Positions 9,771-21,755 are shown, numbered from the stretch's first letter. The stretch: 64,000 nucleotides of DNA from Plantago ovata (GCA_028274465.1 CM051455.1:70724985-70788984), one strand, 5' to 3'. A program made the numbers and translations. Notes: a model not told the origin generated them from the letters alone.

Positions 9771-12455
9771 CACCAACCTTTAGTGGAGGCAGTAAGGGTA
9801 AGCTCAAGGTGATCAACCTCACTTTGATCACTAGATATCTCGAAATACGGCTTCACTCGCTGGCCATTCACCTTGAAGGTATTGCCCGTCTTTGGATCGA
9901 AGAGTTTAACAGCTCCATGGGGAGCAACTTCGAGAATTTCGTACGGTCCATCCCAACGAGTACGGAGCTTTCCAGGGAATAGTCGAAGGCGAGAATTGAA
10001 CACCAAAGCTTTCTGTCCAGGAATCAATTCCTTTCGTACTATACCACGATCGTGATACTTCTTAGTACGTTCGTTGTAGATCTTTGCATTCTCATAAGCA
10101 CCTAGTCGTAATTCATCAAGCTCATCTATTTGCAACAATCGTTCCTCGCCAGCCTTCCCATATCAAGATTGAGTGCTTTAATAGCCCAATATGCCTTGTG
10201 TTCTAGTTCTACGGGAAGATGACACGCTTTCCCATACACAAGCCTGTACGGAGTGGTCCCAATCACCGTCTTGTAGCTAATCCTGTATGCCCAAAGTGCA
10301 TCATTTAATTTTCCTGCCCAATCCTTCCTACTAGGCTTCACTACTCGCTCTAGGATCTTCTTGATTTGACGGTTGCTGACTTCGACTTGCCCCGATGTCT
10401 GTGGGTGATAATGTGTAGCGACACTGTGGTGGACACTGTATCTCTTAAGAAGGGAAGCAAACGTTCTATTGATGAAGTGTGACCCTCCATCACTGATGAT
10501 TGTCCTAGGGCACCCAAATCTCGAGAATATCACTTCCTTCAAGAACTTCATAACCACTGCGCTGTCATTTGTTTTTGTAGGAATTGCCTCTACCCATTTA
10601 GTCACGTAGTCCACTGCAACAAGAATGTATTCATAGCCTCCACTGTTTGGAAATGGTCCCATAAAATCAATGCCCCATACATCGAAAGGTTCTACCACTA
10701 GATTCCCTTGAAGGGGCATTTCATCTTTCTTGCCGATGCCACCACCTCGTTGACACGGGTCACAATTCTTTACAAAACTTCGAGCATCTTTGTATATTGT
10801 TGGCTAGAAAAATACTGCCTGCAGTACCTTGCGGGCTATGTTTAATCCATTGTAGTGCCCCCCACAGTGAAGCTCATGGCAATGGCTCAGGACACTTTGC
10901 TGTTCTTCTTGTGGAACGCATCTCCTTAGAATCCCATCAGCTCCTTCCTTGAATAGATGTGGATCATCCCATATATAAGTCCTGCATTGCTTAGCCAGAG
11001 CTCTCTTGTCCGAGGCTGAAAAGTTAGTGGGGAAAATATTCATAGTTAAATAGTTTACAATATCCGCATACCATGGTTCTTCATTAGCTTTCATGAGGTG
11101 CTCATCGGGGAGGTCTTCATTGATGGGTATCGGTTCAATAGGAATATTAGGTATTCTAGATAAATGATCTGCTACTAAATTCTCCCTACCAGCTCTATCC
11201 ACTATAGTTAAATCAAAGTCTTGGAGCAAAAGGACCCAACGGATTAATCTAGGCTTAGAATCTTGCTTAGCTATCAAATGTCTCAAAGCAGCATGATCAG
11301 TGTGGACATTCACAGGATGTCCAATTAAGTAAGACCTAAACTTTTGTAAAGCAAAGACAACAACTAAAAATTCCTTTTCAGTAGTTGTATAATTAACCTG
11401 CGCGAAGTCTAGAGTCTTACTAACATAATAAATCACACGATACTGCTTATCAATTTTTTGGCATAAAACAGCACCCATAGCAAAATTCGAAGCATCACAC
11501 ATAATTTCGAAAGGAAGATTCCAGTCAGGCGGCACAACAATGGGAGTAGAAACAAGCTTTTCCTTAAGGGTATTAAAAGCAACTAAGCATTCATTAGAGA
11601 AATGGAAAACCACATCTTTAGCAAGCAAGCTACTTAGAGGTTTAGCAATTTTCGAAAAATCTTTAATAAACCTCCTATGAAAACCTACATGGCCAAGAAA
11701 AGATTGCAGTTCTTTCACGCAAGTAGGTGGGGGAAGTTTTCAATGATTTCTATCTTAGCCCTGTCTACCTCAATACCTTTTTCAGAAACTACATGCCCAA
11801 GAACAATGCCTTCTCTAACCATATAGTGACTCTTCTCCTAGCTTAAGGTCAAGTTGCATTCAATGCACCTTTCAAAACTAGATCTAGTCTTTGCAAGCAC
11901 TCATCAAATGAATCACCAAAAGGGAAAAATCATCCATGAAAACTTCAACAAATTTAGTTACCATGTCAGAGAAAACAGAAAGCATGCACCTTTGAAAAGT
12001 GGCGGGAGCATTGCATAGTCCAAATGGCATCCTCCTACAAGCAAATGTTCCGAATGGGCAAGTGAATGTCGTCTTCTCCTGATCCTCTGGTGCAATCGGA
12101 ATCTGTAGAAACCTGATAAACCATCAAGAAAACAATAGAACTTCCGCCCTGCAAGGCGGTTTAGCATGTCATCTATAAATGGTAAAGGGAAGTGATCCTT
12201 TTTAGTAGCGGCATTTAATCTTCTGTAGTCAATGCACATCCGCCATCCAGTGGTTTTCCTAACCGGTACCAATTCTCCCTTCTCATTCTCTTCCACCGTG
12301 ACTCCCGATTTCTTAGGAACTACATGTACCGGGCTCACCCATCGACTATCTGGAATGGGGTAAATCATATCAGCATCTAACAACTTGATCACTTCCTTTT
12401 TACCACCTCTTGCATTGCCGGATTTATCCTTCGCTGAGGTTGCCTAACAGGTTTG
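9725..12455 (-). pseudogene. Athila element 4 pol (RT, RNase H, integrase), broken
   Basis: Read from right to left, this encodes RT from just inside its N-terminus ([25 protein letters not shown]), RNase H ([35 protein letters not shown]) and integrase (HELHCGGH, then [22 protein letters not shown]). Breaks visible by comparison with the copy at 58518-60105 and 63180-63979 are a one-base loss after GLSGFY near 12110, a one-base loss near 11920 after the FMDD region, a TGG-to-TAG stop in the integrase zinc-finger region at about 10804, and a frameshift near 10130. The usual stop after the integrase tail is changed to TGG, so the last frame runs on to 9725. The 5' part lies beyond the N gap. 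Confidence 0.85.
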
Positions 12456-12555
12456 NNNNNNNNNNNNNNNNNNNNNNNNNNNNNNNNNNNNNNNNNNNNN
12501 NNNNNNNNNNNNNNNNNNNNNNNNNNNNNNNNNNNNNNNNNNNNNNNNNNNNNNN
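12456..12555. other. Assembly gap, 100 N
   Basis: Exactly 100 undetermined bases, the conventional size for a gap of unknown length. Left of it is minus-strand Athila RT and right of it the end of a gene in a Tat element, so the junction between the two elements is hidden here. Open frames that cross the N run are artefacts. Confidence 0.98.
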
Positions 12556-12740
12556 AGCTAACTATGTACCGAAGGCGAATCGAAGAGGCTCAAGCTCAGG
12601 AGCGAGACCCGCTGAGGCATGAACTGAAGCTCCGTGCGAGGGCTAACCATCGCGACCACCCCGGTATTGAATTCACTGATAGCGCACTCGTTAGGACCGG
12701 GGAGCCTCTTGAAGACCGAGTATGCTCGGTTCTGTTGTAA
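12556..12740 (+). pseudogene. C-terminal fragment of the Tat antisense gene (element A)
   Basis: The open frame LTMYRRRIEEAQAQE continuing to a stop at 12740 resembles LMTYANAIKEAREK at about 52270-52310 in Tat B, so it is the end of the same antisense gene. Everything upstream lies in or beyond the N gap. The C-terminus runs further than in Tat B, which stops at 52418. No known domain can be seen in so short a piece. Confidence 0.6.
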
Positions 12741-13496
12741 TCTTTCCATTTTTGTACTTGCTTTTATTTCCGAACAAACAAATTTCATTCGGGCCCTTGT
12801 GGCACTCTTCGAACATATTTGTTTGTAATATAATGTTAACTGTTGTTGTCTTCGCTACTACGCTTTTCTTTCAATAAAATGTTGCTCTTCGCTTTCTTAC
12901 TTATACTTGTGTTCTTACTAATTCCAACTTTTGTTATGACGTATAACTTGGATAGAGTAGTCAAACACGTATAAGTTAGAATCGAGAACCAATGTTCTTC
13001 GCTACAAGCTCTTCGAACTATCAAGTAGATTCTTCGCTTCTCGATCGTTTGACCACTTAGGAAAGAATTCTAAGTGTTGAACTTAGAAAAATTTCCAAGT
13101 GTTGAGTTAGAAAGACTGGAAGTCGCTCTCCTCGATCACTTCCGTCTCCTCGCTTTTTCTTCTTTGAATGGTTTTCTCGCGATTATCTCTCATAGAGTTT
13201 GGAGAGCGGGGAGGGTTCCCCTTAATCATGGAAATCGAATAGCTTTTATGTAGGTCAAGTAAGCTTTCGATCGAGTAGTTTTATTTTTTGAGTATAGTAG
13301 CTCTATACTTGAACAATTCTTGTTTGAAAGAAAGATGGACATTGTATTGATTGGTCGGAAATGCAATTACAATGGGGCTCTTCGGCCGGCTTGCTTACAA
13401 CAACTCTTAACAAAAGAAGTACCTCTCACTTGGCCAGTGAGGAATCCTCTCGATCTATTTCACATGGGTTTTCAAAAAGCTTTTTCTCCCACAACT
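12741..13496. other. Tat A spacer between antisense gene and integrase end
   Basis: Noncoding DNA that aligns with 52419-53256 of Tat B, including the shared block GAGTATGCTCGGTT after the gene end and the segment TATAACTTGGATAGAGTAG. An AATAAA hexamer lies at 12873-12878 and could serve the plus-strand gene. The spacer separates two converging transcription units, so both would end within it. Confidence 0.6.
12873..12878 (+). terminator. Possible polyadenylation signal for antisense gene
   Basis: AATAAA about 130 bp after the stop of the antisense gene fragment, followed by T-rich sequence. Plant poly(A) signals are loose, so this is suggestive only. The matching spot in Tat B (about 52600) reads AATATAAT. 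Confidence 0.35.
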
Positions 13497-14788
13497 TCAA
13501 GCGTAGAATCTCTGGAGGTTAGAAGTATTCCATGGGTTTTTAATACTCTTCCCTCCATGTCTTGAAGACGATAACTTCCGTTGGACTTGCTTCAATTATC
13601 TTGTAGGGGCCTTCCCAATTGGGTTGCATCTTCCCAACTTTGCCCAGGATGTCTGCTCTTCGGAGTACTAGGTCTCCTACTTGGAAGTCTCTCTCTCTTA
13701 CGCCTTTGTTGTAGGTCTTCGCGATGATGCTTGATATCTGAGGATATTGGCCAAGGCGTTGGTCCTCGCTTCACTGATTGTCTCCAGGTCGAAGAGTCTC
13801 TCTGTATGATTGTCCTCGGGTTGATACCCTTGGATTCTGAGGGTTTCCACCGCCACTTCTGCTGGTATGACCGCCTCGGACCCATAAACTAGCGAGAAGG
13901 GAGTCTCTCTTGTAGCTGTTTTTGAAGTAGTGCGGTATGCCCACCACTCCATCAAGCTCGTCGACCCAGTCCTTGTTGGTGGCGAACCTCTTCTGCAAGT
14001 TGTTGACGAGGATTTTTGACGGCTTCTGTTTGCCCATTGGATTGAGGATGTCCTACAGAGGTATACCTCCTCTCAATCTTCATTTCCTTGCACCATTCAT
14101 TGAATCTTTGGCCACAAAATTGAGCCCCATTATCCGAGATGAGGACCCTTGGCAAGCCAAATCGACACACGATGTTCCTCCATACGAAGTTCATCACTCT
14201 TTGTTCGGTGATGGTAGATACTGCCTCAACTTCCGCCCACTTGCTAAAGTATTCGACCGCAACATGATGAACTTCTTTTGACCCGTGCCTCTTGGAAAAG
14301 GACCGACTATGTCGATGCCCCATATGTCGAAAGGGCAAGTGATGGCGATGGGCATGAGAGGTTTCGCCGGGACGTTGATCAAATTGGCGTGCATTGACAC
14401 TCCTCGCACTTTCTCACAAATTGGGCAGCGTCTTCGCGAACAGTGGGCCAGTAGTATCCTTGTCGAATGACTTTTGCGCGAGGGTTCTTCCTCCGGCATG
14501 GTCTCCGCAACTTCCTCGATGCATTTCTCCAAGAAGTTTTTGAACTTCATGCTCGGCGACGCATCTCAAGTAGACTCCCTCGAAAGACCTTTTGTACAAG
14601 TAGTCTCCTTGCATGATGTATCGAGGAGCTTTTCCCTTGATTCTCCTTGCTTCAGCCTTGTCACGAGGAAGGCTTCCATTTTTGAGATATGTTGTTATCT
14701 CTTGCATCCAATTCGGTTGATCGTCAATTGCCAAGACGTTTGGCTTTGATGACCACAAAGATGATGCGTTGATTCTCATGAGTATCAC
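13497..14788 (-). pseudogene. Tat A integrase, frameshifted
   Basis: From right to left: an N-terminal zinc-finger region (GEMHRGSCGDHAGGRTLAQK, then CPIC), the core starting near PFDIWGIDIVGPFP, ISDNGAQFCGQRF, NGQTEAV, and the WAYRTTSKTATRETPFSLVYG segment, then the C-terminal domain to a stop at 13497-13499. The frame is broken at several places (near 14450, 14270, 14040, 13950 and 13790). The same gene end is better kept at 53257-53832. Integrase inserts the element cDNA; this copy is inactive. Confidence 0.8.
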
Positions 14789-14879
14789 GTTCCGGGTATC
14801 AACTCCTCCGGAGGCTGAAGCATACTTTGATAGGGCATCTGCCCTTTGATTGAGATCTCTTGAGAACTTTTCAATCTCA

Positions 14880-15790
14880 CAACTTTCAAATTTTGAATTT
14901 CTTCCGTGATGGCGCTCTTGTACTCAGCCAGTGAGTCTTTCTTGGTTCTGAATTTCCCCGAGATTTGCTTCTCGCCAGTTGGGAATCAGTGAAGAGATGT
15001 AGCTTCTTCACTTCCAATGACTTTGCCATACGTAGAGCTATGAGGATGGCTTCATATTCTGCTTCATTGTTGGAGACCGGGAAACTAAGAGTAACGGCGT
15101 ACTCGAGTTCAGCCCCTCCGGGACTCTTGAAGTATATTCCTATCCCGCCATTTTTTCCTGATGAGGATCCATCAACATGAAGAATCCAGACGTCTCCATG
15201 GTCGACTAATTCTTTGGGTTTTGGAGAGACGGTCCCGCACCCTTTGGCTCGTCGGTTTTCTCTGTCAGGAACACTTCATGCCTTTTCTTTGGTTTGGGAC
15301 ATCGCTTAAGCTCTTTTAAAGCATCTTCCAGAGCTTGCATGGGTTGTTTTGATGGGGTTGCTCTTCGACCATCATCATAGCACTCTTTGTTTCCGAAGAG
15401 TTTCCTCTGAAGTTCCTTTTGAGGGATACTCCACGAGGAAGTCGGCTATGACTTGTGCTTTCTTGGCCACGGGTGCTTGATAGTCGATGTCGTACTCACT
15501 TAGTTCGAATCGCCCATCTTGCCATTCTTCCCGAATTTTCGGGTTTTCCGAGGACTTGCTTGAGAGGTTGCTTTGTCAAAACAACAACCTTGTGAGCAAA
15601 AGTAGGGTTTTAACCTCCTTGCAGTATAAACGAGGGCAAAGGAAGCCTCTCGATATCCATGTATACCGCGTTTCAGCCCCGGCAAGTACTTTGCTCAAGT
15701 AGTAGATGGGCAAGTGGTCGTTCCCTTGGATTCGTACCAAGACCGAGCTGATAGCTTCCCCGGTTGCTGCTAAGTACAGTAGAGTACCTC
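14880..15790 (-). pseudogene. Tat A RNase H region, decayed
   Basis: On the minus strand, 15180-14960 reads VDGSSSGKNGGIGIYF, then NNEAEYEAILIALR and HLFTDS, which together give the D, E and D positions of an RNase H fold. Between here and RT (15200-15790) the frame is broken repeatedly, with only the stretch around 15500-15690 recognisable as connection domain. RNase H would degrade the RNA strand of the RNA-DNA hybrid during reverse transcription. Confidence 0.65.
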
Positions 15791-15795
15791 TCCTT

Positions 15796-16805
15796 CTACG
15801 GGTTTGACAATAGAGGAGGAGCGAGTAGGTATTCTTTCAGCTTCTCGAAGGCTTCCTCGCACTCCTTCGTCCACTCGAAGTGGCTGCTCTTTCTCAACCC
15901 TTGAAAAAGGTAGATTTTTCTCGCAGACCTCGAGATGAATCTACTCAATGCAATTGATTTTCCGACCAATTGTTGCACCTCATTGATGGATTGAGGTTGT
16001 GGAAGATCGAGGATGGCCTTTATCTTTTCGGGGTTTGCTTCTATTCCTCTTTCTGTCACCATGTAACCGAGGAACTTCCCCCCTTTGACTCCAAAGGTAC
16101 ACTTCGCCGGGTTGAGCTTCATGCCATACTTTCTCAAGATTGAGAAGCACTTTGCCAGGTAACCTACATGTTGCTCCTCGGTCTTGCTCTTGACGAGCAT
16201 GTCATCGACATATACTTCCATTGTTTACCTAGCTCTTCTTGAACATTTTGTTAACCAACCTTTGGTAGGTCGCTCCGGCGTTCTTAAGACCAAATGGCAT
16301 CACGTTGAAGCAATAACATTGCCATTAGCGAAGAAGGCAGTCTTAGGCACATCATCTTTGGCCATTTTGACCTGGTAGAAGCCCTGGTATGCATCCATGA
16401 AACTCAGGAGGGCGCATCCAGCGGTGGAATCGACCAGCTGATCGATCCGTGGGAGAGGGTATGGATCCTTCGGGCAAAACTTGTTGAGCCTTGTGAAATT
16501 GTTGCACATTCGCCATTTCCCCGGACCTTCTCCACGAGGACCACATTGCATACCCAGTCTGAGTATCTCACCTCTTTGATGTGGCCGGCTTTAAGAAGTC
16601 TTTGGACTTCCGCTTCTATGATGGCATTATCTTCCGCACTGAAGTCTCTTCGCTTTTCTCTGATGTGGGTGATCGATGGGTCTACGTTCAGACGGTGAAC
16701 GGCGACACGTGGGTCGATCCCCTTCAGGTCCTCGGTACTCCATGCGAAGATATCGTTGTTATCCTTCAAACATTGGATGAGTTTCATCCTGACTTCAGTG
16801 GTCAT
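15796..16805 (-). pseudogene. Tat A reverse transcriptase, three frame segments
   Basis: The N-terminal part (VHRLNVDPSITHIREKRRDF, 16805-16500) shifts frame into MCNNFTRLNKFCPKDPYPLP and LLSFMDAYQGFYQ (16551-16300), then into the catalytic segment with YVDD at 16201-16212, followed by KCTFGVKGGKFLGYMVTERG. The catalytic Asp pair and the first Asp (FMDAY) are kept, but at least two frameshifts and a stop at 16300 prevent a full product. The wording of these motifs is typical of Tat elements such as Retand and RIRE2. Confidence 0.82.
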
Positions 16806-16890
16806 CTCTGTGCCAATTTTTGTGACCTTGTCGGCACTTCCTTCACAATTTGGATTTCTTCTAGGGCTTCTCTTGCTTCATTTTGTTTCC

Positions 16891-17682
16891 TCAAAGAATT
16901 CTTCTTTTGGAAGAGGGTGGGACTGGTGGAATCACTTGATACTCCTCGAGCTCCTTAACAGCTCCTACTAGAGTATCCTTGTCTTTCTTCATGATTGCTT
17001 TTCTTCGCCTAAGTGACGGACTTGGCTTTTTTGATTTTCTCTTCACTCGCCGAACCGTGTAGAAACGATAAGGCGCATTGTGAACAAGGGGTGTCTCCTC
17101 GGATGACTGCCCAGGGTTGGGTTCTCCAATGGCAACCCTCGAAGTGAACTTGGCTGATATGGTGTAGCATTCCCATGCTTCTCGTATGTCTCCTACTTCT
17201 TGTCCAATTCCCAAAGGAGTGGGGAATTTTAGTTTGTTGTGGACCGTGGACACTACGGCTCGGAATTGAGAAAGACCGGGTCGGCCTAGGACTGCAAAAT
17301 AATCAAATGGCATATCGACGACCACAAAAGGAACTTGTTGAGTCACTCATCTAGGAGCGCTACCCATTGACACCGTGAGGTTGATCATTCCGAGCGGCAT
17401 GATAGGTTGTCCTCCGAATCCTACCAATGCGCTCCTCACTTCTCTTAGCCCTTCCCTTGGGTTCATTTGCATCCTTTTCAAGGTTCCGGTGAAAATCAAG
17501 TTTGCCGAGCACCCGGTGTCGACGAGGATCCTTCCTAGCTTGTATGATTGAACATCCAAGGAAACTACGAGTGGAACGCAATGATCATAGATGTTCCCTC
17601 CTCCGGCATGCTTCAGAGGTATCTCGCTATCATCGAAAGAGATAACATTGGTTCCCGGTCGTGCGGCTTGAGCATACTTCAC
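16891..17682 (-). pseudogene. Tat A aspartic protease, one stop
   Basis: The active site VDTGCSANLIF is at 17520-17490 on the minus strand and fits the D-T-G retropepsin signature. A stop at 17347-17349 cuts the frame after SMGSAPR; the same frame reopens at once with TQQVPFVVVD and a flap-like stretch ending AVLGRPGL, typical of the end of the fold. Protease would cut the Gag-Pol polyprotein. Confidence 0.78.
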
Positions 17683-19809
17683 ATCTCGGACCCTAAGGTT
17701 GTCCGCCGTAATCTCCCTTTGATTACGAGTGTCACCGCCGGCGGGTCCTCCCGCGATGTGAGAGTGTGGATTCTTCCATTCACAGGGCGGTTCTCATAAT
17801 TGTTGTAATTATGAATGTCATCGTCCTGAGGGTTTCCTTGGTAAGGGTGCTCGCTCCCACTTCGAGGTGGTGGGGGCAGGAGTGCCAGGGGTTCCTCCTT
17901 CCGGATGTAGTTAACCAATTGACCATTACGTATCATCCTCTCAATTTCGTTCTTGAGCTCGACACACTCATCTGAGGTGTGCCCTTTCCCCTTGTGAAAC
18001 TTGCAAAATTTTTCCGAGCTCTTGTTCCTTTGATTTTCCTTAATCGGGGGTGGCCATGAGACGTCTAGCTTCCTCGAGACTATATAGTTCAAGATGTCGG
18101 ATCTTGGCCTATTCAAGTCTGTGTAGTTGCTATATCGTCTTGGAGGTGTCCTTCTGGGAGGAGACCTCTTGTCTCTGAAATCATTTCTAGAGTTGCCCTC
18201 CTTGATCAACCCAAATTTTTGCTCTTTCCTCTGCTTCCCGGGATTTTGGGGGCGAGGAGGGTACTCCTTCTCTTTTCTTTTTCTTTCCCTTTTTCCTTGG
18301 GAAGGTTGGTTCTCACGGTGACCGTTTTTCGGAATTCCTCGGCCTCGAGGAAATCCTTGCAAACTTTGGCAAGTTGTGCTTCATTCTCCACACACGATGC
18401 TAAGAGTACATCTTGGAATTTGATGTTGGTAGTGTTACCATACAAGTATTCTTTCCTCTCATTGATCGAGTGATCTTCGACTTGGAGGGCTGCTTCATGA
18501 AAGCGATTGATGAAGTCCCTCAAGTCTTCATTGTTTCTCTGAACAATTTCAGCCAAGTATCTCACTCGTCTCTTGGCGTTCATTACCTTCTCGAAACGTT
18601 TAGAGAACTCCTTACAGAGATCTCTATATGACTTGATGGATCGGTGAGGGAGGCGCGACCACCATTTCATAGCTTCTCCGGAGAGGTTAGCCGGAAAGAG
18701 GAGTGCTTTGGTCCTTGAATCATGACCGTAAGCGTCCATTTTAGTGCCAAATCTTACCAAGTAGTCTTTTGGACAACTTGTTCCATCATAGCTTTCGAAG
18801 GTGGGGAACCCTCTTTCGATTTTGGCTTGGTGGCTTCTGATCTCATCACATAAAGGGCTCGGATCTTGGTCTTGCTCTCTCTCTTGGACAGTTCCTCGAA
18901 GAGTCTCTATCTGAGCATCAAGTGCGGATTTCCTCGCGTTGAGTTCCTCCAGAGTGAGCCTCCTCCCCGTGATCGGATCGACCAGGGAGGTTACCTCAGC
19001 TACTGTTCTCAATGCTTGATTCTCCTCCACTGCTTCTTGTTGGTTTTGAGGAGTTACCTGGTTGGGGGTAACTGGATTGGGGAGAGCGGGTGGTGTGGCG
19101 ACCACCTGAGCTCTATTTTCTTGTTGCGCCACATTTTGTAATGATGCCCGTATTCTTCTATCAATCAGGTCTCTCAAGTCTTCCGGGGCACCTTGGGGTC
19201 CTAACCTCGATTGAACTCTCGATGGTCCAAGTCGAGATTGGATCGGCCTGGTGTTGGCTCTCGAATCTGCTTCATCTTGTGCAACAGGTGCTCTTGCACC
19301 GGGGCTTGTGGTTCTCCCTGAGCTTGTATCTCAGTATTAACCCTAATAGCCTCATTACCTCCGACATATCCTTGTAGAGTAAGAAGGAAGAGACCGTATT
19401 GAGCTTCGCCCATCCCGAAGTCTGATGGTCGGACTACACGTCCATCAGGAAGGGTGAAGGTCAATGCGGCCGGTTGAGGAGGGTTCACTGCCACGGGAGG
19501 TTGGTTGATTGCTACCGGATGAGGCTGCCCCCTAGACTCGGTGTTGTTCGGGACTCTCAAAGCTCCATAGGCATTTCCTACCGGGACTCCTTGCGGGTTA
19601 TTTTCTCCCGATCTTTCATTTTAGGAGTGGGTGACATTAGTAAATCCCCCCTCCGTGTAATCCCGATTCCTTGCAACATTGTTGTTTCTTGGTTCCCTCA
19701 GAACACCATCCGTTCCTCCTCCGCGACCGTTACTAGAGGGACGGCCTCTAGGCCGAGGAGGGTTCCCGGGTGGTGCATTAGCAAGACGGTTGCTTCTTCT
19801 GGGAGGCAT
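17679..19809 (-). pseudogene. Tat A gag, frameshifted
   Basis: An ATG at 19807-19809 lies about 68 bases after the PBS and opens MPPRRSNRLANAPPGNPP, which stops after 62 codons. Gag continues in shifted frames as 19560-19201 and 19177-18206. The core is FPTFESYDGTSCPKDYLVRF, KALLFPANLSGEAMKWWSRLP and FSKRFEK, the standard retrotransposon Gag fold. A frameshift near 18300 leads to the nucleocapsid part with the zinc-knuckle-like CKFHKGKGHTSDEC (18010-17960). Gag would form the particle that packs element RNA. Confidence 0.8.
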
Positions 19810-19876
19810 ATTCGTGAAGGGTCACGAGGAGGGTTGTGGCTCGACCAGTAGGGCAAGGAATGACCTTTCGAGTCGT

Positions 19877-19894
19877 TTCCCACAGACGGCGCCA
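19877..19894 (-). promoter_or_regulatory. Primer-binding site of Tat A
   Basis: On the minus strand TGGCGCCGTCTGTGGGAA begins two bases after the LTR end. This PBS is typical of Tat-lineage elements and is usually assigned to tRNA-Arg. It sets the orientation of the element and the 5' LTR boundary. Confidence 0.88.
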
Positions 19895-19896
19895 AA

Positions 19897-20651
19897 TGTT
19901 GAAGGGTAATTTGTATTTCTCTCTAAGTTCGCAATAAGTCGCTAGTCTAAGTCATTCTAGTTCTTCTTCCTGTATTATCACTCTGATATAGGAAATGAGC
20001 CTTCTTGTAGCTTCCTCGTACCTGAAATAGACTAGAGGGGGGGGGGGTTAGTGACTCTTGCCCGGTCTGTAAGGTATCAGACCGGAGAGGCGACTTTACG
20101 AGTAGGGAGTTGTGAGGCTTCCCTAGTACGAGTAGTAAAGGTGGTGGTCGAGAGGAGTTATTAATGCTTACTGTTGAGGAGTAAATGAGGCCTTTATATA
20201 CTTGTGACCTTTCAACTTCTGGTAGTGTAGGATCACGACACGTGTACGGCTAGGATTGAGGCCTTCCTCGGCCCAGGCCCATTAAGGAGGTCCATGGGCC
20301 TTGGCCCAAGGGAGCAACCATGGATGGTCGCTCAGGGTCCTCGTGCCTTCCTTGTACGTGGAAGATGCGAGTAGTATCCTGCTCAGTTTCTGTCAAGGAG
20401 CGTTACCTTGACGTAAGGTCTCCTCGAGCCCGAGAGATGCTCCTCGAGCTCACTGGCAGCTTTGTCCTTGTGAGGAGCTTATTTTGAGGGTTGTCCTCCC
20501 AGTGATGGTCGGACCCTATGTTGGTCGGTCCACACCTTAGTGACATACTTGGGTGTGGTCGTGCCCCTTGAGGGACGGCCTATGATGCTTTGTCGCGCTC
20601 TTAGACCGCTCCAGTTCGTACATGCGGACTGGACATATTTCAACACTAACA
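19897..20651 (-). repeat. Tat A 5' LTR
   Basis: A 755-bp LTR, reading on the minus strand from TGTTAG to CAACA. It aligns along its length with the LTR at 46701-47528, which has about 85 extra bases near 47110-47195. A minus-strand TATATAAAG lies at 20192-20200 and is the likely promoter. A 12-base G run (plus strand, about 20036) sits in the U5 part; it is 9 bases long in the sister LTR. The base after 20651 begins copia LTR sequence, so Tat A appears to have inserted there. Confidence 0.85.
20192..20200 (-). promoter_or_regulatory. TATA box of Tat A LTR
   Basis: Minus-strand TATATAAAG, in the same place as TATATAAAG at 46992-47000 of the Tat B LTR. Conservation between the two LTRs supports a promoter role. 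Confidence 0.6.
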
Positions 20652-21755
20652 GATTCCATCTTCAAGGATATTCGGATAGGCTGAATCACCACATAGTGTG
20701 ACCCATAGGGCCTCATCGTATTAAGCAAGTCCTAGACTAGGCAACATGGAATTCCTAGACGGTTCCATTTGCAATATTAATACGTGAGGACGTTTGAGAG
20801 GTTTCTCAAAGCTAACCCTTTCGTTGCGAAGCCTGTTGCGCTCAACGCGGCGATGGTAACGTCCCTTCATCTGACTTGCTCGAATGTATCTAGGATCGAT
20901 GAAGTGTCTATCCCAATAATACATCCACGGGCATCTCAGGGAGTTGCTTGGTTAAGATATACTTATGACCATCATAATATATCATTTGCACTAGCCAGTG
21001 ACTTTACCAACACAACTATACAGACTATGAGCAGTGCTCTCCTGTGCTACACTTGAGAGATGAATCCTTCACAGAATCACTTATCACCCCCATTTGTATT
21101 TAGCCATAATCCTGGGTCGTGTCTTAGGTCAGCTGCTTATTCAAAGCTCACATCGATGGGTCCACCAAGGATATGGGGCAACAAATGTGATGATAAAGTC
21201 CTGTAAGTACAAAGGACGAATGGCATCACTTCGACAACTCACCGGTTCCCATAGACACTTCAGTGTAGAGTATACATCGATGGGAGTGTCCGGTGGGTAC
21301 TTCCATTTTCGATAAAGCTTCTTCGAACAACTATGCGCAGTTATGGGAACGTTTCTCGATTGTCCAACAATCCGTTCCGTGGCCGTGGGATCGGCTCACA
21401 CTTGCTCCAACAAGTATAACCTCCAGGCATACTAGTCTTGTCTGGTTCATTCAGACCCCCACATCCGAGATGAACCTCGACTAGGGAGAGTTTGGGATAG
21501 ATGATAACTCACATAGCTCCCACTATCTATGTGATCAGTCATCTATCCAAGGGGACATGTTTAATATCAATACAGACAGTAATAAAGATATGACATGTTG
21601 CAGCCTGGTGTAATATAAATATGAAAGCGATACTCAATTGTAAAATGCAATAAACATATATTATATTACGTTGACCTGTGTAATAGTACATATATGCCCT
21701 CTATAAGGGCACCATGCCCTTTGTAAGGACTGTCTCTAGGACATATACACTATCA
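20652..21755 (-). repeat. Ty1/copia 3' LTR, left part missing
   Basis: On the minus strand the LTR begins TGATAGTGTATATG directly after the copia PPT and runs for about 1.1 kb until it meets the Tat A LTR at 20651. No terminal CA fitting its end can be confirmed, so the LTR is probably cut by Tat A, with the rest lost or beyond Tat A. There is no second copy in the window to check its length. No gene is seen here. Confidence 0.6.

Larger units (their letters stand above)
12556..20651 (-). mobile_element. Tat-lineage Ty3/gypsy element A (3' end cut by gap)
   Basis: A minus-strand element with 5' LTR (19897-20651), PBS (19877-19894), gag, protease, RT, RNase H and integrase down to 13497, followed by a spacer and the end of a plus-strand gene at 12556-12740. 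Integrase phrasing (WAYRTTSKTATRETPFSLVYGSEAVIPAEV) and the PBS TGGCGCCGTCTGTGGGAA place it in the Tat lineage. Elements of this lineage are known to carry an extra frame in antisense between integrase and the 3' LTR, matching the plus-strand fragment. The 3' LTR is beyond the gap. Confidence 0.85.

Noticed and set aside
12410-12740. Open frames crossing the N run at 12456-12555, and one at 32388-32633
   Set aside because: Frames through undetermined bases are meaningless. Only the part after 12556 that matches Tat B was kept.
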